Origin: Salinivirgaceae bacterium
GTDB taxonomy: Bacteria; Bacteroidota; Bacteroidia; Bacteroidales; SZUA-534
Assembly: GCA_027858735.1 (NCBI GenBank)
Contig: JAQICC010000046.1
Coordinates: 1-40,138, forward strand
Reading direction: 5' to 3'
Length of the DNA stretch: 40,138 nt
Below the pieces are notes generated by a model, which had not been told where the DNA came from, searched no databases, and was given only the letters and a program-made list of their open reading frames with translations. The position numbers and the translations under genes were made by a program. Position 1 is the first letter of the stretch. Each line of letters starts with the position of its first letter. Positions 17,538 through 26,193 of the stretch are shown piece by piece.

Positions 17538-18743
17538 ATGTCAAAAATGAAATTAATGAAAACCAAAATACAACAATTAGCTAAGGAATATCTTGAAGAA
17601 ATACTTGCTATACGTCGTCATATACACGCCAATCCTGAATTAAGTTTTGAGGAGTCAGAAACATCGGCTTTTGTTACTTCCAAACTTGATGAAATGGAAA
17701 TTCCTTATAAAACAGGTTTTGCTGAGCATGGAATTTTAGGAATTTTAAAAGGAGAGAAAGGCGAGGGTAAAACCATTGCCCTACGTGCCGATATGGATGC
17801 ATTACCCATTGTTGAGGAGAACGACCTGCCATACAAATCATGTAAAAAAGGCGTTATGCATGCCTGTGGGCACGATATTCATGCTTCTTGTTTGCTTGGT
17901 GCTGCAAAAATATTAAATGCTCTTAAAGCTGAATTGTCAGGTACCATTTTATTTGTTTTTCAACCAGGTGAAGAAAAGTTACCCGGTGGAGCAAGTGTTA
18001 TGATGGCTGATGGTTTGTTCGATGAATATATTCCCGACTTAATAATTGGGCAGCATGTGTATCCCGAATTGCCGGCTGGTGAGGTTGGTTTTCGTCCTGG
18101 GCAATACATGGCTTCATCCGATGAAATTTATATTGATTTTAAGGGTAAAGGTGGACATGCAGCCTTGCCATACAATACAATTGATACCGTATTAATGGTA
18201 TCGCAAGCGGTGGTTTCTTTACAACAAGTTGTTAGTAGAAATATTCCCGCCAATGTTCCTGCGGTACTTTCGTTTGGTAACATTGCCTGCAGCAGTGCCA
18301 TGAATATTATTCCTGAAACCATAAAACTTGAAGGTACTTTTCGCATAATGGATGAGCAATGGCGTTATGTTGCTCACGATAAAATTCGCAACATTGCAAC
18401 TTCCGTTGCCAATGGTATGGGGGGTAACGCCGATGTAGATATTCAAATAGGTTTTCCATCGGTATATAATAACCCGGAAGTTACACTTAAAGCCCAAAAG
18501 GCAGCTAAAGAGTTTTTGGGCGAAGCAGGCGTGCACGATTTGGATATTAGAATGACTGCTGAAGATTTTGGATGGTATGCTCAGAAATATCCGGCATGTT
18601 TTTATCGCTTGGGGGTAGGTTATAACGATGAGAAAGAGACAGGAGGATTACACTCACCTAAGTTTTTAGCTAACGAAAACTCCATTGAAACAGGCATGAC
18701 TTTAATGGCATATTTAGCAGTTGATGCTTTAAGCCAAAAATAA
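17538..18743 (+). CDS. M20-family amidohydrolase (N-acyl amino acid or hippurate type)
   Basis: Metal-dependent amidase of the M20D group, removing acyl groups from N-acylated amino acids. Visible metal-site motifs: RADMDALPI, HACGHDIHASCLLGAAKIL, FQPGEEKLPGGASVM, GQHVYPELPAGEVG, and near the C-terminus GGLHSPKFLANENSIETGM. The central dimerisation or lid domain (~190-300) contains GKGGHAALP. From ATG 17538 (MSKMKLMKTKI) it has 401 residues; ATG 17556 (MKTKI) is an equally possible start. It could act in peptide recycling. The exact acyl group and amino acid cannot be named from sequence. Confidence 0.92.
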   Translation: MSKMKLMKTKIQQLAKEYLEEILAIRRHIHANPELSFEESETSAFVTSKLDEMEIPYKTGFAEHGILGILKGEKGEGKTIALRADMDALPIVEENDLPYKSCKKGVMHACGHDIHASCLLGAAKILNALKAELSGTILFVFQPGEEKLPGGASVMMADGLFDEYIPDLIIGQHVYPELPAGEVGFRPGQYMASSDEIYIDFKGKGGHAALPYNTIDTVLMVSQAVVSLQQVVSRNIPANVPAVLSFGNIACSSAMNIIPETIKLEGTFRIMDEQWRYVAHDKIRNIATSVANGMGGNADVDIQIGFPSVYNNPEVTLKAQKAAKEFLGEAGVHDLDIRMTAEDFGWYAQKYPACFYRLGVGYNDEKETGGLHSPKFLANENSIETGMTLMAYLAVDALSQK

Positions 18744-18751
18744 ATTGAAGT

Positions 18752-19696
18752 ATGGAGCGTTTTGAATGTCAGTCCAAATCTTGTAAGAAAATGACTGGGA
18801 TTCTTAAAATATGCGTTATTGGTTTTTTTGTTTTCTTGCCAACTACATTATTTGCTCAGAAGGCTTGTTTTGTTGTAATAGATTCAAGTACAATGTTGCC
18901 CGTTCCATATTGCAACATACAACCAAAACATGCAGAAGGTTTTGTAAGCAACCATCAAGGCGAATTTTGCATTTCGCCTGCAAAAAATGATTCTACCATT
19001 GGTTTTGAGCTCACCAATATTGCTTATTATGGCGTAACTATTGAGCAAAATGTTAAAAGTATCGATAGTATAATTTTTCTTAACCCCAAACCCTATGAGC
19101 TTAATGAAATTGAAATTGACTGGAGCAAATATAAGTTCTATTCTCGAGGAAATTATTTAAAACGAGTTGATACCTACATAAGCTTGTGGCGATTTTGCCA
19201 AATTGGAATTTATGTTGCTCCATTAAAAAAGGGGAATGGCATATTAGAACATGTTAGTGTATTTATTCAGAATAAGAATGCAAATAAAACACCATTTAGG
19301 TTGCATGTTTACAAGGTAGATTCGGCAAAGCAAGTTGGCGAAGAACTGTTACCTGTGAATGTATTTGGTAAAGTAGAAAACGACAGAGCTTGGGTTGAGT
19401 TAGACATTTTGAATTATCAGATTGAGATTCCGGAAGCAGGTGTTTTTGTGGCCATTGAATTGCTTTCGAACAATAGACCTGAAGAGCTGCAAATTGGATC
19501 GGGGAGCCATTATTTTGAAAAGCATAATAATAAGATAGGAGTTACCAAAGCCCGATATAAGCACCGAAAACTACTCAAGCTGAGTTCGTGGAAACCGGGT
19601 AGTTATTATATTGAGAAATACCCGTTTACTAATGTAGAAGCCATGGTTGGCGATTTACCAATGATACAAGTTAAAGTGAGACAGATAAAAGATTAA
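18752..19696 (+). CDS. Exported protein with CarboxypepD-like domain
   Basis: A 314-residue protein beginning 8 bases after the amidohydrolase stop, hence likely cotranscribed. The first ATG gives MERFECQSKSCKKM; the later in-frame ATG at 18791 (MTGILKICVIGFF) gives a more standard signal peptide ending TTLFAQ and may be the true start. Residues ~36-115 (VVIDSSTMLPVPYCNI, then GEFCIS) match the start of carboxypeptidase-regulatory-like sandwiches. The C-terminal part, from about residue 140, is a second beta-rich domain (SVFIQNKNANKTPFRLHVY) typical of predicted Bacteroidota envelope proteins. Function unknown; similar in plan to the protein at 11262. Confidence 0.7.
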   Translation: MERFECQSKSCKKMTGILKICVIGFFVFLPTTLFAQKACFVVIDSSTMLPVPYCNIQPKHAEGFVSNHQGEFCISPAKNDSTIGFELTNIAYYGVTIEQNVKSIDSIIFLNPKPYELNEIEIDWSKYKFYSRGNYLKRVDTYISLWRFCQIGIYVAPLKKGNGILEHVSVFIQNKNANKTPFRLHVYKVDSAKQVGEELLPVNVFGKVENDRAWVELDILNYQIEIPEAGVFVAIELLSNNRPEELQIGSGSHYFEKHNNKIGVTKARYKHRKLLKLSSWKPGSYYIEKYPFTNVEAMVGDLPMIQVKVRQIKD

Positions 19697-19774
19697 TTGA
19701 ATGGAGAAAAAACGTTCGTTTAATTCACTAAACAGTATAATATTTAGTGAATAGCAGCGATCTTTTAAAAAGGA

Positions 19775-19800
19775 AACCACTCCAAAGTGAGGTGGTTTTA
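19775..19800 (+). terminator. Probable terminator after the 18752 gene
   Basis: AAACCACT pairs with AGGTGGTTT and is followed by TTTT. It sits ~80 bases after the stop at 19696. Confidence 0.6.
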
Positions 19801-19809
19801 ATATTATAA

Positions 19810-19841
19810 AGACCTAACAGGTTTTAAAAACTGTTAGGTCT
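19810..19841. repeat. 11-bp perfect inverted repeat
   Basis: AGACCTAACAG and CTGTTAGGTCT pair perfectly around GTTTTAAAAA. It looks like a member of a dispersed palindrome family, but no second copy of this sequence is in the window. Confidence 0.6.
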
Positions 19842-19908
19842 CTGTGTTTAGTCATATTACCGTTAAATAGTGTCTGTCCGACTTCTACGTTCGTCATAAA
19901 ACCAGTCA

Positions 19909-19928
19909 TCCCGATGTTTCAATCGGGA
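19909..19928. repeat. Short GC-rich palindrome
   Basis: TCCCGAT and ATCGGGA pair perfectly around GTTTCA. The arms resemble those at 421 (TCCCGAA) and 40102 (CCCCGA). Confidence 0.55.
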
Positions 19929-19951
19929 CTCCTTGTTTTTCTGACTTCACA

Positions 19952-19983
19952 AGCCCTGCCTGAATGCTTATAGCAGGCAGGCT
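19952..19983. repeat. CCTGCCTG palindrome
   Basis: AGCCCTGCCTG pairs with CAGGCAGGCT (one unpaired C), loop AATGCTTATAG. The same arms recur at 36383 and in part at 40115-40122. Confidence 0.6.
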
Positions 19984-20040
19984 CGAAAATGAAATCTCTA
20001 GTCCAGTTTCTTTAAAAAGCGCTGAGTTTATGGACAGAAT

Positions 20041-22191
20041 CTAGATAGTCTTTATCAGAATTTCCAAAATCTGAATAGCGGCTTTTGAAACGGAAGTTCC
20101 AGGTCCAAATACACCTACAACACCAGCATCATAAAGGTATTTGTAATCTTGAGATGGAATAACCCCACCGGCAATTACCATAATATCTTCACGGCCAAGT
20201 TTTTTTAGCTCTTCCATTACTGCTGGAATCAATGTTTTGTGACCCGCAGCCAGAGAAGATACTCCTAAAATGTGCACATCGTTATCCACAGCATCTTTTG
20301 CAGCTTCTTCCGGAGTTTGGAACAATGGGCCCACGTCAACATCAAAACCTATATCGGCGTAACCTGTAGAAACTACTTTGGCACCACGATCGTGACCGTC
20401 TTGTCCCATTTTAGCAACCATAATTCTTGGCTGGCGACCTGCCTTTTTTGCAAAATCAGCACACAATTCCTGAGCCTTTATAAAAGCAGGATCGTTTTGT
20501 GCCTCTGAAGAATAAATTCCTGAAATTGATCGTATCACAGCTTTATACCTCCCTACAACAGTTTCACATGCATCAGAAATCTCCCCTAAAGTAGCTCGTT
20601 TTTGAGCTGCAATAACGGCTAACTCAAGCAGATTACCTTCACCTGTTTCAGCGCATTTAGTAATGGCAGCAAGTGCAGCTTTGACATCAGCATTGTTGCG
20701 GTTGGCTTTTACTTCAGCAATACGCTTAAGCTGAGCCTCTCTAACAGCTGTATTATCAATATCAAGAATTTCTAATGGATCTTCTTTGTCTAATTTATAT
20801 TTATTAACACCAACAATTGTTTGGGCACCTGAATCAATTTTAGCTTGCGCACGCGCAGCAGCTTCCTCAATTCTCATTTTTGGAACACCTGTTTCAATTG
20901 CTTTTGACATTCCACCAAGCTCTTCAACCTCTTCAATAAGTTTCCATGCTCTTTCATAAATTCCTTGGGTTAAGCTTTCCACATAGTACGAACCTGCCCA
21001 TGGATCAAGAGATTTGCAAATATTGGTTTCATCTTGAAGATAAATTTGAGTATTACGTGCAATACGTGCCGAGAATTCCGTAGGCAAGGCAATAGCTTCA
21101 TCCAAAGCATTGGTGTGTAACGATTGCGTATGACCTAATGCGGCACCCATAGCCTCAATACAAGTTCGGCCAACATTGTTAAACGGATCTTGTTCGGTTA
21201 AACTCCAACCTGAGGTTTGCGAGTGTGTACGTAAAGCTAAAGATTTTGGATTTTTAGGATTAAATTGTTTTACCAATTTAGCCCAAATCATACGTGCAGC
21301 ACGCATTTTAGCAATCTCCATAAATTGGTTCATTCCAACGGCCCAGAAGAAAGATAAACGTGGAGCAAAAGCATCGATATCAATACCCGCTTTAACACCA
21401 GTGCGTAAATAATCTAATCCATCGGCTAAAGTGTATGCCATTTCAATATCGTTAGTAGCACCTGCTTCTTGCATATGGTAACCCGAAATTGAGATTGAAT
21501 TAAACTTAGGCATATGTTTCGAAGTATATTCGAAAATATCAGCAATAGTTTTCATGGAGAATTCTGGTGGAAAAATATAAGTATTCCGTACCATAAATTC
21601 TTTTAAAATATCGTTTTGGATTGTTCCAGCGAGCTCTTCTAATTTTGCTCCTTGCTCTAATGCAGTAACAATATAAAAAGCCATAATTGGAAGTACAGCT
21701 CCGTTCATGGTCATCGATACAGACATTTTGTTCAAAGGAATTTGATCGAACAAAATTTTCATATCAGCAATGGAGTCAATAGCAACACCGGCCTTACCCA
21801 CATCGCTAATTACACGAGGGTGGTCACTGTCGTAACCGCGGTGGGTAGCAAGGTCGAAAGCTACTGAAAGTCCTTTTTGCCCTGCAGCTAGGTTGCGGCG
21901 GTAAAATGCATTTGATTCCTCAGCAGTTGAGAAACCCGCATACTGGCGCACTGTCCAAGGACGGAAAGCATACATTCCAGAGTAAGGGCCACGTAAAAAT
22001 GGAGCAAGTCCTGCTGCATAATTTAAATGTTGCATTCCCTCAAGATCATCTCTGGTATACACCGATTTAACCGGAATCTGCTCAGCAGTTATCCAGTCTT
22101 TTTTAATGTCGTTTTTCTCGGCAAACTCCGAACCCGAAACTTTGGATTTTGAAGTTGCTCTGAAATCTATATTTTTAAAATCTGGTCTCAT
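20041..22191 (-). CDS. mutB: Methylmalonyl-CoA mutase, large subunit
   Basis: Catalytic alpha subunit that interconverts methylmalonyl-CoA and succinyl-CoA using adenosylcobalamin, linking propionate metabolism to the TCA cycle. The 716-residue length is standard. The N-terminal part ([22 protein letters not shown]) and barrel motifs ([38 protein letters not shown]) are typical of the substrate-binding TIM barrel. The C-terminal cobalamin domain has D598-G-H600-x-x-G603, where H600 is the lower axial cobalt ligand. It lies 65 bases downstream of mutA and is probably cotranscribed with it; the gap holds a long near-perfect hairpin. No epimerase or carboxylase gene is in the window. Confidence 0.97.
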   Translation of the reverse strand: MRPDFKNIDFRATSKSKVSGSEFAEKNDIKKDWITAEQIPVKSVYTRDDLEGMQHLNYAAGLAPFLRGPYSGMYAFRPWTVRQYAGFSTAEESNAFYRRNLAAGQKGLSVAFDLATHRGYDSDHPRVISDVGKAGVAIDSIADMKILFDQIPLNKMSVSMTMNGAVLPIMAFYIVTALEQGAKLEELAGTIQNDILKEFMVRNTYIFPPEFSMKTIADIFEYTSKHMPKFNSISISGYHMQEAGATNDIEMAYTLADGLDYLRTGVKAGIDIDAFAPRLSFFWAVGMNQFMEIAKMRAARMIWAKLVKQFNPKNPKSLALRTHSQTSGWSLTEQDPFNNVGRTCIEAMGAALGHTQSLHTNALDEAIALPTEFSARIARNTQIYLQDETNICKSLDPWAGSYYVESLTQGIYERAWKLIEEVEELGGMSKAIETGVPKMRIEEAAARAQAKIDSGAQTIVGVNKYKLDKEDPLEILDIDNTAVREAQLKRIAEVKANRNNADVKAALAAITKCAETGEGNLLELAVIAAQKRATLGEISDACETVVGRYKAVIRSISGIYSSEAQNDPAFIKAQELCADFAKKAGRQPRIMVAKMGQDGHDRGAKVVSTGYADIGFDVDVGPLFQTPEEAAKDAVDNDVHILGVSSLAAGHKTLIPAVMEELKKLGREDIMVIAGGVIPSQDYKYLYDAGVVGVFGPGTSVSKAAIQILEILIKTI

Positions 22192-22212
22192 ATCTTATAG
22201 ATTTTGAGATGC

Positions 22213-22252
22213 TAGAATTTAGAATCTAGACTTATCTAGTATCTAAATTCTA
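22213..22252. repeat. 18-bp hairpin in the mutA-mutB spacer
   Basis: The outer arms TAGAATTTAGA and TCTAAATTCTA pair perfectly; inner ATCTAGA and TCTAGTA extend the stem to 18 bp with two mismatches, loop CTTA. It fills most of the 65-base gap. It has no T tract, so it is more likely an mRNA stabiliser/attenuator or dispersed repeat than a terminator. Confidence 0.6.
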
Positions 22253-22256
22253 ATAT

Positions 22257-24140
22257 CTATTCAATTCCTAATTCTTTTTGAAATCCGGTTAATGTCTCAA
22301 TTAAATTACTTTTCACGTGAACAAAGTGCTCAATGCCTTTAGCTTTGAGGTCATCCATAATTGCTTTTGGAAAACCAGCTACAACGGTAATGGCATCGCC
22401 AACTTGAGCCATTACTTCTGGAGCATAAGTAGAGTATTCATCATCAGAGCTGCATAGCACAACAATATCTGCTTTAGCTTCTTTGGCAGCTTTAATGCCT
22501 TCTGCAATAGTTTCAAAACCATTGTTGTCTTGCACAGAGCATCCGGCCACAGCAAAAAAGTTGCATGCAAATTGAGCTCGAGCTTTGCGCATGGTAAGGT
22601 TGCCAATAGTTAGCATAAATGCCAATGGGCGTTTGTTGTTTTTGGCAAACACATCGGTTTTATAACGCATAGCTTCAATTGCCATAGCGCCTCTGTAAGG
22701 AATTAAAGGTTCCGCATCGCAATCGCAATCTTCATTTTTGCAATCACAATAATCTTCACAGCATTTTCTTTCGAATAATTCTGCATCTAATTCAGCTTCA
22801 ATCGACTCTGTAAAGTTAGGAAATTGGTTAACTCCTAAGAAGTTTTCTTTACGATTGGCAATATCCAGATCACGCTTGTTAGCCAAATCTTTAATCGAAG
22901 CTTGAATGCTTCCTTCTTTAAATGCAGCAACAAATCCACCTTTATCTTCAACCTCTAAAAATAGTTTCCATGCCTGTTCAGCAATGCTATCGGTTAACGA
23001 TTCAATATAATATGAACCAGCACCAGGATCAACAACTTTATCGAAGTGAGACTCTTCTTTTAATAGAATTTGTTGGTTGCGTGCAATACGATTTGAGAAA
23101 TCTGTGGGCTTTTCGTAAACTGCATTAAAACCTTTTACAGTCATTGAATTTACGCCACCTAAAATTGATGACATAGCTTCGGTTTGTGTACGAAGCATGT
23201 TTGCATAAGGGTCGTAAATAGTTTTGTTCCAATCAGATGTTACAGCATGAATATTTGCAAGAGCAGCATTATTATCTTGGGTGTATTGCTCAACAATTTT
23301 AGCCCATAATAAACGAGCAGCACGTACTTTTGCAATTTCCATAAAGTAGTTAGAGCCTGTCGCATAATTAAATTTAATAGCTTTAGCGGCATCCTCAGCA
23401 GTAATGCCTGCTTCAGTTAAACCAGCCATGTATTCATTTGCTACAGAAAGTGAGTATCCTAACTCCTGTACAATTGATGATCCTGCATTCTCAAACAAAT
23501 CGCCCCATATAGTAATGGCTTTAAAGTTCGGAAAATCTTTCAGTAAATTTATTACTGTTGCCGCATCTGCAATCGGGTTGTCGTTTTTAAACTTGCCGGT
23601 TTTTGCTACGCACATTAAAGGGTCGAAAGCAAACGAACCAGTAATGCTTTGGTCTATCTCAATTTCGTTTAATAACTTTGCAATATCCATTGCACCATGA
23701 CCTGCAATAATGTTAATTTCTATATCGGCAACAGGAATATCCTTAAGCAACGTGGTTAAATCCTCTTTAGAACAACCTTTATCTCTGCCAATAATAAAAC
23801 CCAAAGAGTCAACGCCTTTAGTTAGCAGTTCAAGTGCTTTGTTATTGGCTGTGGCATAGTCTATAACTTCAATATCCTGACGGATAAACCATTGATTCTT
23901 TTTGATGTTTACACCTCTGATAAACGGAAATTCGTTGGGATTTACGTTTAAATAATCAATTTTCTCTAAATCTTCGGCTCGATAGTATGGACGTACATTA
24001 ATTCCTTCGTTTGTTCTCCAGATTAATTTACGATCATAATCAGCACCTTTCAGATCTGTAATGATTTTGTCTTCCCACTCCTGTTTAGATATGGGTGGAA
24101 ATTCTTCAAACAAATACTTGTCTTTCTCCATTTCTGACAT
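22257..24140 (-). CDS. mutA: Methylmalonyl-CoA mutase, small subunit with cysteine cluster
   Basis: Beta subunit of the heterodimeric mutase; 627 residues. It follows the family: N-terminal arm, TIM-barrel domain (~55-410) with IPVADIEINIIAGHGAMD, FMEIAKVRAARLLWAK and DPGAGSYYIESL, then a cobalamin-like domain (~505-627). The cobalamin domain lacks the DxHxxG motif, as expected for this non-catalytic subunit. Odd: residues 460-474 hold six cysteines (460, 461, 465, 467, 472, 474) spaced among Asp and Glu in the linker between domains. I do not know this insertion as a family feature. Start ATG at 24140 follows a promoter box at 24169; a second in-frame ATG lies at 24131. Confidence 0.95.
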   Translation of the reverse strand: MSEMEKDKYLFEEFPPISKQEWEDKIITDLKGADYDRKLIWRTNEGINVRPYYRAEDLEKIDYLNVNPNEFPFIRGVNIKKNQWFIRQDIEVIDYATANNKALELLTKGVDSLGFIIGRDKGCSKEDLTTLLKDIPVADIEINIIAGHGAMDIAKLLNEIEIDQSITGSFAFDPLMCVAKTGKFKNDNPIADAATVINLLKDFPNFKAITIWGDLFENAGSSIVQELGYSLSVANEYMAGLTEAGITAEDAAKAIKFNYATGSNYFMEIAKVRAARLLWAKIVEQYTQDNNAALANIHAVTSDWNKTIYDPYANMLRTQTEAMSSILGGVNSMTVKGFNAVYEKPTDFSNRIARNQQILLKEESHFDKVVDPGAGSYYIESLTDSIAEQAWKLFLEVEDKGGFVAAFKEGSIQASIKDLANKRDLDIANRKENFLGVNQFPNFTESIEAELDAELFERKCCEDYCDCKNEDCDCDAEPLIPYRGAMAIEAMRYKTDVFAKNNKRPLAFMLTIGNLTMRKARAQFACNFFAVAGCSVQDNNGFETIAEGIKAAKEAKADIVVLCSSDDEYSTYAPEVMAQVGDAITVVAGFPKAIMDDLKAKGIEHFVHVKSNLIETLTGFQKELGIE

Positions 24141-24168
24141 TTCTGATTGTTTTTGAAATTTAAGGTTG

Positions 24169-24176
24169 CAAATTTA
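24169..24176 (-). promoter_or_regulatory. Promoter -7 box for mutAB
   Basis: On the minus strand it reads TAAATTTG (TAnnTTTG), 29 bases before the mutA ATG. No clear -33 TTTG is seen. Confidence 0.5.
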
Positions 24177-24299
24177 CTAACCTTTTAAATAAGAATGTAT
24201 GTAAAATGATGTTTTTTATCAGATTTACTATCAATTTATTCGTAATTCGGGATATTTACTTTTAAGCTATTAATCGATCCTTGGTTTTTTTTGTAAATT

Positions 24300-24332
24300 A
24301 AAAATGGGAGCTATATTTCAGCTCCCATTTTT
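24300..24332 (-). terminator. Intrinsic terminator of the ksgA-mgtE-coiled-coil operon
   Basis: AAAAATGGGAGCT pairs perfectly with AGCTCCCATTTTT around 7 bases, starting 3 bases after the stop of the 24336 gene. It is symmetric with A and T runs at both ends. Confidence 0.85.
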
Positions 24333-24335
24333 AAT

Positions 24336-24803
24336 TTATTTGCTTTCTGAATTTTCATCCGTGTTTGGTTTTTTATACGGTGTGCGTTTTTTGTAGTATG
24401 GTTTTCTTTTTTTGAAAGGTTTTGGTTTTCCAGATTCGCTATCATCAGTTTTTTCTGATTTTGCCTGATTGTTGTCAGCATTGCTGCTTGGATTTATATT
24501 TCTAGCAGTTTTTCCCAACTCTTTTCGAAGGTATCGAACATCCTTTGATAAATTAACCTTTACAGCTTCCATGGTTACTTTCAAATCATCTTTTTGGTTT
24601 ACTAATTCAACCTCAAGAACTTTTTTTTGATGCGCAATTCTAAATGAATTTACAACAGCTAAAATCAATGCTGCTAAAGCAACACACAGTGTAAGTAAAA
24701 TGGCCAGATTATTTTCATCTGATAAGCTTGAGCTTGCAGTTTGTGCATTCAGTAAAAAAGTAGTAATGCCAAATAAGCTAAATAAAATTGTTTTTTTAAT
24801 CAT
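24336..24803 (-). CDS. Small membrane protein with coiled coil and basic tail
   Basis: A 155-residue protein. A signal peptide (ends LLNAQ, about residue 21) is followed by a membrane helix (~32-56; LAILLTLCVALAALILAVVNSF), a coiled coil (~60-100; VLEVELVNQKDDLKVTMEAVKVNL), then a Ser/Lys/Pro-rich tail with KKRKPYYKKRTPYKK near the end. If the signal peptide is cleaved, the coiled coil would face the cytoplasm and the basic tail might bind RNA or ribosomes; this is inference. It follows mgtE by 19 bases and ends at a terminator. No known family recognised. Confidence 0.7.
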   Translation of the reverse strand: MIKKTILFSLFGITTFLLNAQTASSSLSDENNLAILLTLCVALAALILAVVNSFRIAHQKKVLEVELVNQKDDLKVTMEAVKVNLSKDVRYLRKELGKTARNINPSSNADNNQAKSEKTDDSESGKPKPFKKRKPYYKKRTPYKKPNTDENSESK

Positions 24804-24822
24804 AAAATATTTTTTAATGCAT

Positions 24823-26181
24823 TTAAGAGAAATAGGTAAAAAAGATATTACCTATCCAAAAATAAATAAATAGTCCAATTACATCATTTGAGGTTGTGAT
24901 GAATGGGCCGGTGGCCAGGGCCGGGTCAATTTTGAATCGGTTTAGGGCAAGCGGAACAAACGTGCCAAATAACGATGCAAATACAACTACCGTAAGCAAA
25001 GCGGTGCTAACAGATAATGTTAAAGCATAGGAATTGCTTGTAAAATAGTTGTATGCAAAGGCCAAAGAACTTAAAACGATGCCGTTTACAAGGGCGATGC
25101 TTAATTCTTTAATAAGTTTTCTAAAGGTGGTTTCTAAGCCTAAGGTATTATTTGCCAAACTTTGCACCACTATTGATGATGATTGAATGCCTACATTTCC
25201 TCCCATGGCAGTTATCATTGGAATGAAAAATGCCATTTCAGGGTATATACCCAATTCAGGTTCAAAAATACCAATTACACGCGCGGCCAATACGCCCCCA
25301 AATAATCCGATTAATAGCCAAGGAATTCGTGCTTTTGTAATTTGAAAAATGGTATCGGAAGCTTCAACATCACCGCTAATACCTGAGATCATTTGGTAAT
25401 CTTTTTCAGCTTCTTCCCTAATAACATCCACCACATCATCAATGGTAATGCGACCTTTTAGTCTGCCAATGCTGTCAACAACAGGTAATGCAACCAAGTC
25501 GTATTTTTCCATTATGTTGGCAACTTCCTCTGAACGGGTATCGGTTTTAACTGCAATTACTGCGGAGTCGCAAATATTTTTAACCAACGTTTTTCCAGCT
25601 GACAACAATAGTTTTTTTAGCGGTAGGGTGCCTTTGAGTGTTTCATTATCATCAATAACATAAACAAAGAACACTTCATCAACTTGTTCAGCTTGTTTAC
25701 GAATTTCATCTAAACAGGTAGAGACAGATAAATTTTCGTTAACCGAGATTAGCTCTGTTGCCATTAATCCACCAGCAGAGTTTTCATCATAGCTTAAAAG
25801 GTCTACAATGTCTCCTGCTTGTTCAATGTCAGTAATGTGCGAAAGAACTTCTTCTTGTCTGTCCTCAGATAGTTCTCCAATGATGTCGGCGGCATCATCC
25901 GAGTTCATACTGTCCATGGTAGAGGCAATTTCTTTCCCTGAAAGTTGTTTTAGGAATCTTTCACGTACGTCTTCTTCAAGTTCGATAAGAATATCTGCGG
26001 TAAATGCTTTATTTAGTTGAAGGTAAACGTATTGAGCTTCGTCAACATTGAGTTCATCAAAAATTTCGGCAATATCGGCAGGGTGCAAGTCTTGTGTAAG
26101 CTCCGCTGCAGCCTTGCTGTCTTGCTGCTCAATTGCTGATTTTAGCGTATCAAGATATTTTCTTGTTAATTCAAAGCGCAT
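24823..26181 (-). CDS. mgtE: Magnesium transporter MgtE
   Basis: Mg2+ channel/transporter of the inner membrane; 452 residues, standard length. Cytosolic N domain (~15-135; LHPADIAEIFDELN; SMNSDDAADIIGEL), a CBS pair (~140-262; AGGLMATELISV; GRLKGRITIDDVVDVI) that senses Mg2+, a linking helix, then five membrane helices from ~286 with the conserved pore-region motif MGGNVGIQSSSIVVQSL and the C-terminal GNIFFTYFS. Located 12 bases downstream of ksgA, most likely in one operon with it and the coiled-coil protein. Confidence 0.95.
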   Translation of the reverse strand: MRFELTRKYLDTLKSAIEQQDSKAAAELTQDLHPADIAEIFDELNVDEAQYVYLQLNKAFTADILIELEEDVRERFLKQLSGKEIASTMDSMNSDDAADIIGELSEDRQEEVLSHITDIEQAGDIVDLLSYDENSAGGLMATELISVNENLSVSTCLDEIRKQAEQVDEVFFVYVIDDNETLKGTLPLKKLLLSAGKTLVKNICDSAVIAVKTDTRSEEVANIMEKYDLVALPVVDSIGRLKGRITIDDVVDVIREEAEKDYQMISGISGDVEASDTIFQITKARIPWLLIGLFGGVLAARVIGIFEPELGIYPEMAFFIPMITAMGGNVGIQSSSIVVQSLANNTLGLETTFRKLIKELSIALVNGIVLSSLAFAYNYFTSNSYALTLSVSTALLTVVVFASLFGTFVPLALNRFKIDPALATGPFITTSNDVIGLFIYFWIGNIFFTYFS

Positions 26182-26193
26182 GTGAAATAATTT

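Larger units (their letters stand above)
19697..20040. other. Intergenic region with four stacked inverted repeats
   Basis: The 344-base gap between the convergent genes ending at 19696 and 20041 contains no credible ORF. It holds one terminator-like hairpin (19775) and three dispersed-type palindromes (19810, 19909, 19952), listed separately. Repeats of this kind make it a likely site of past recombination or transcript-end structure. Confidence 0.7.
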
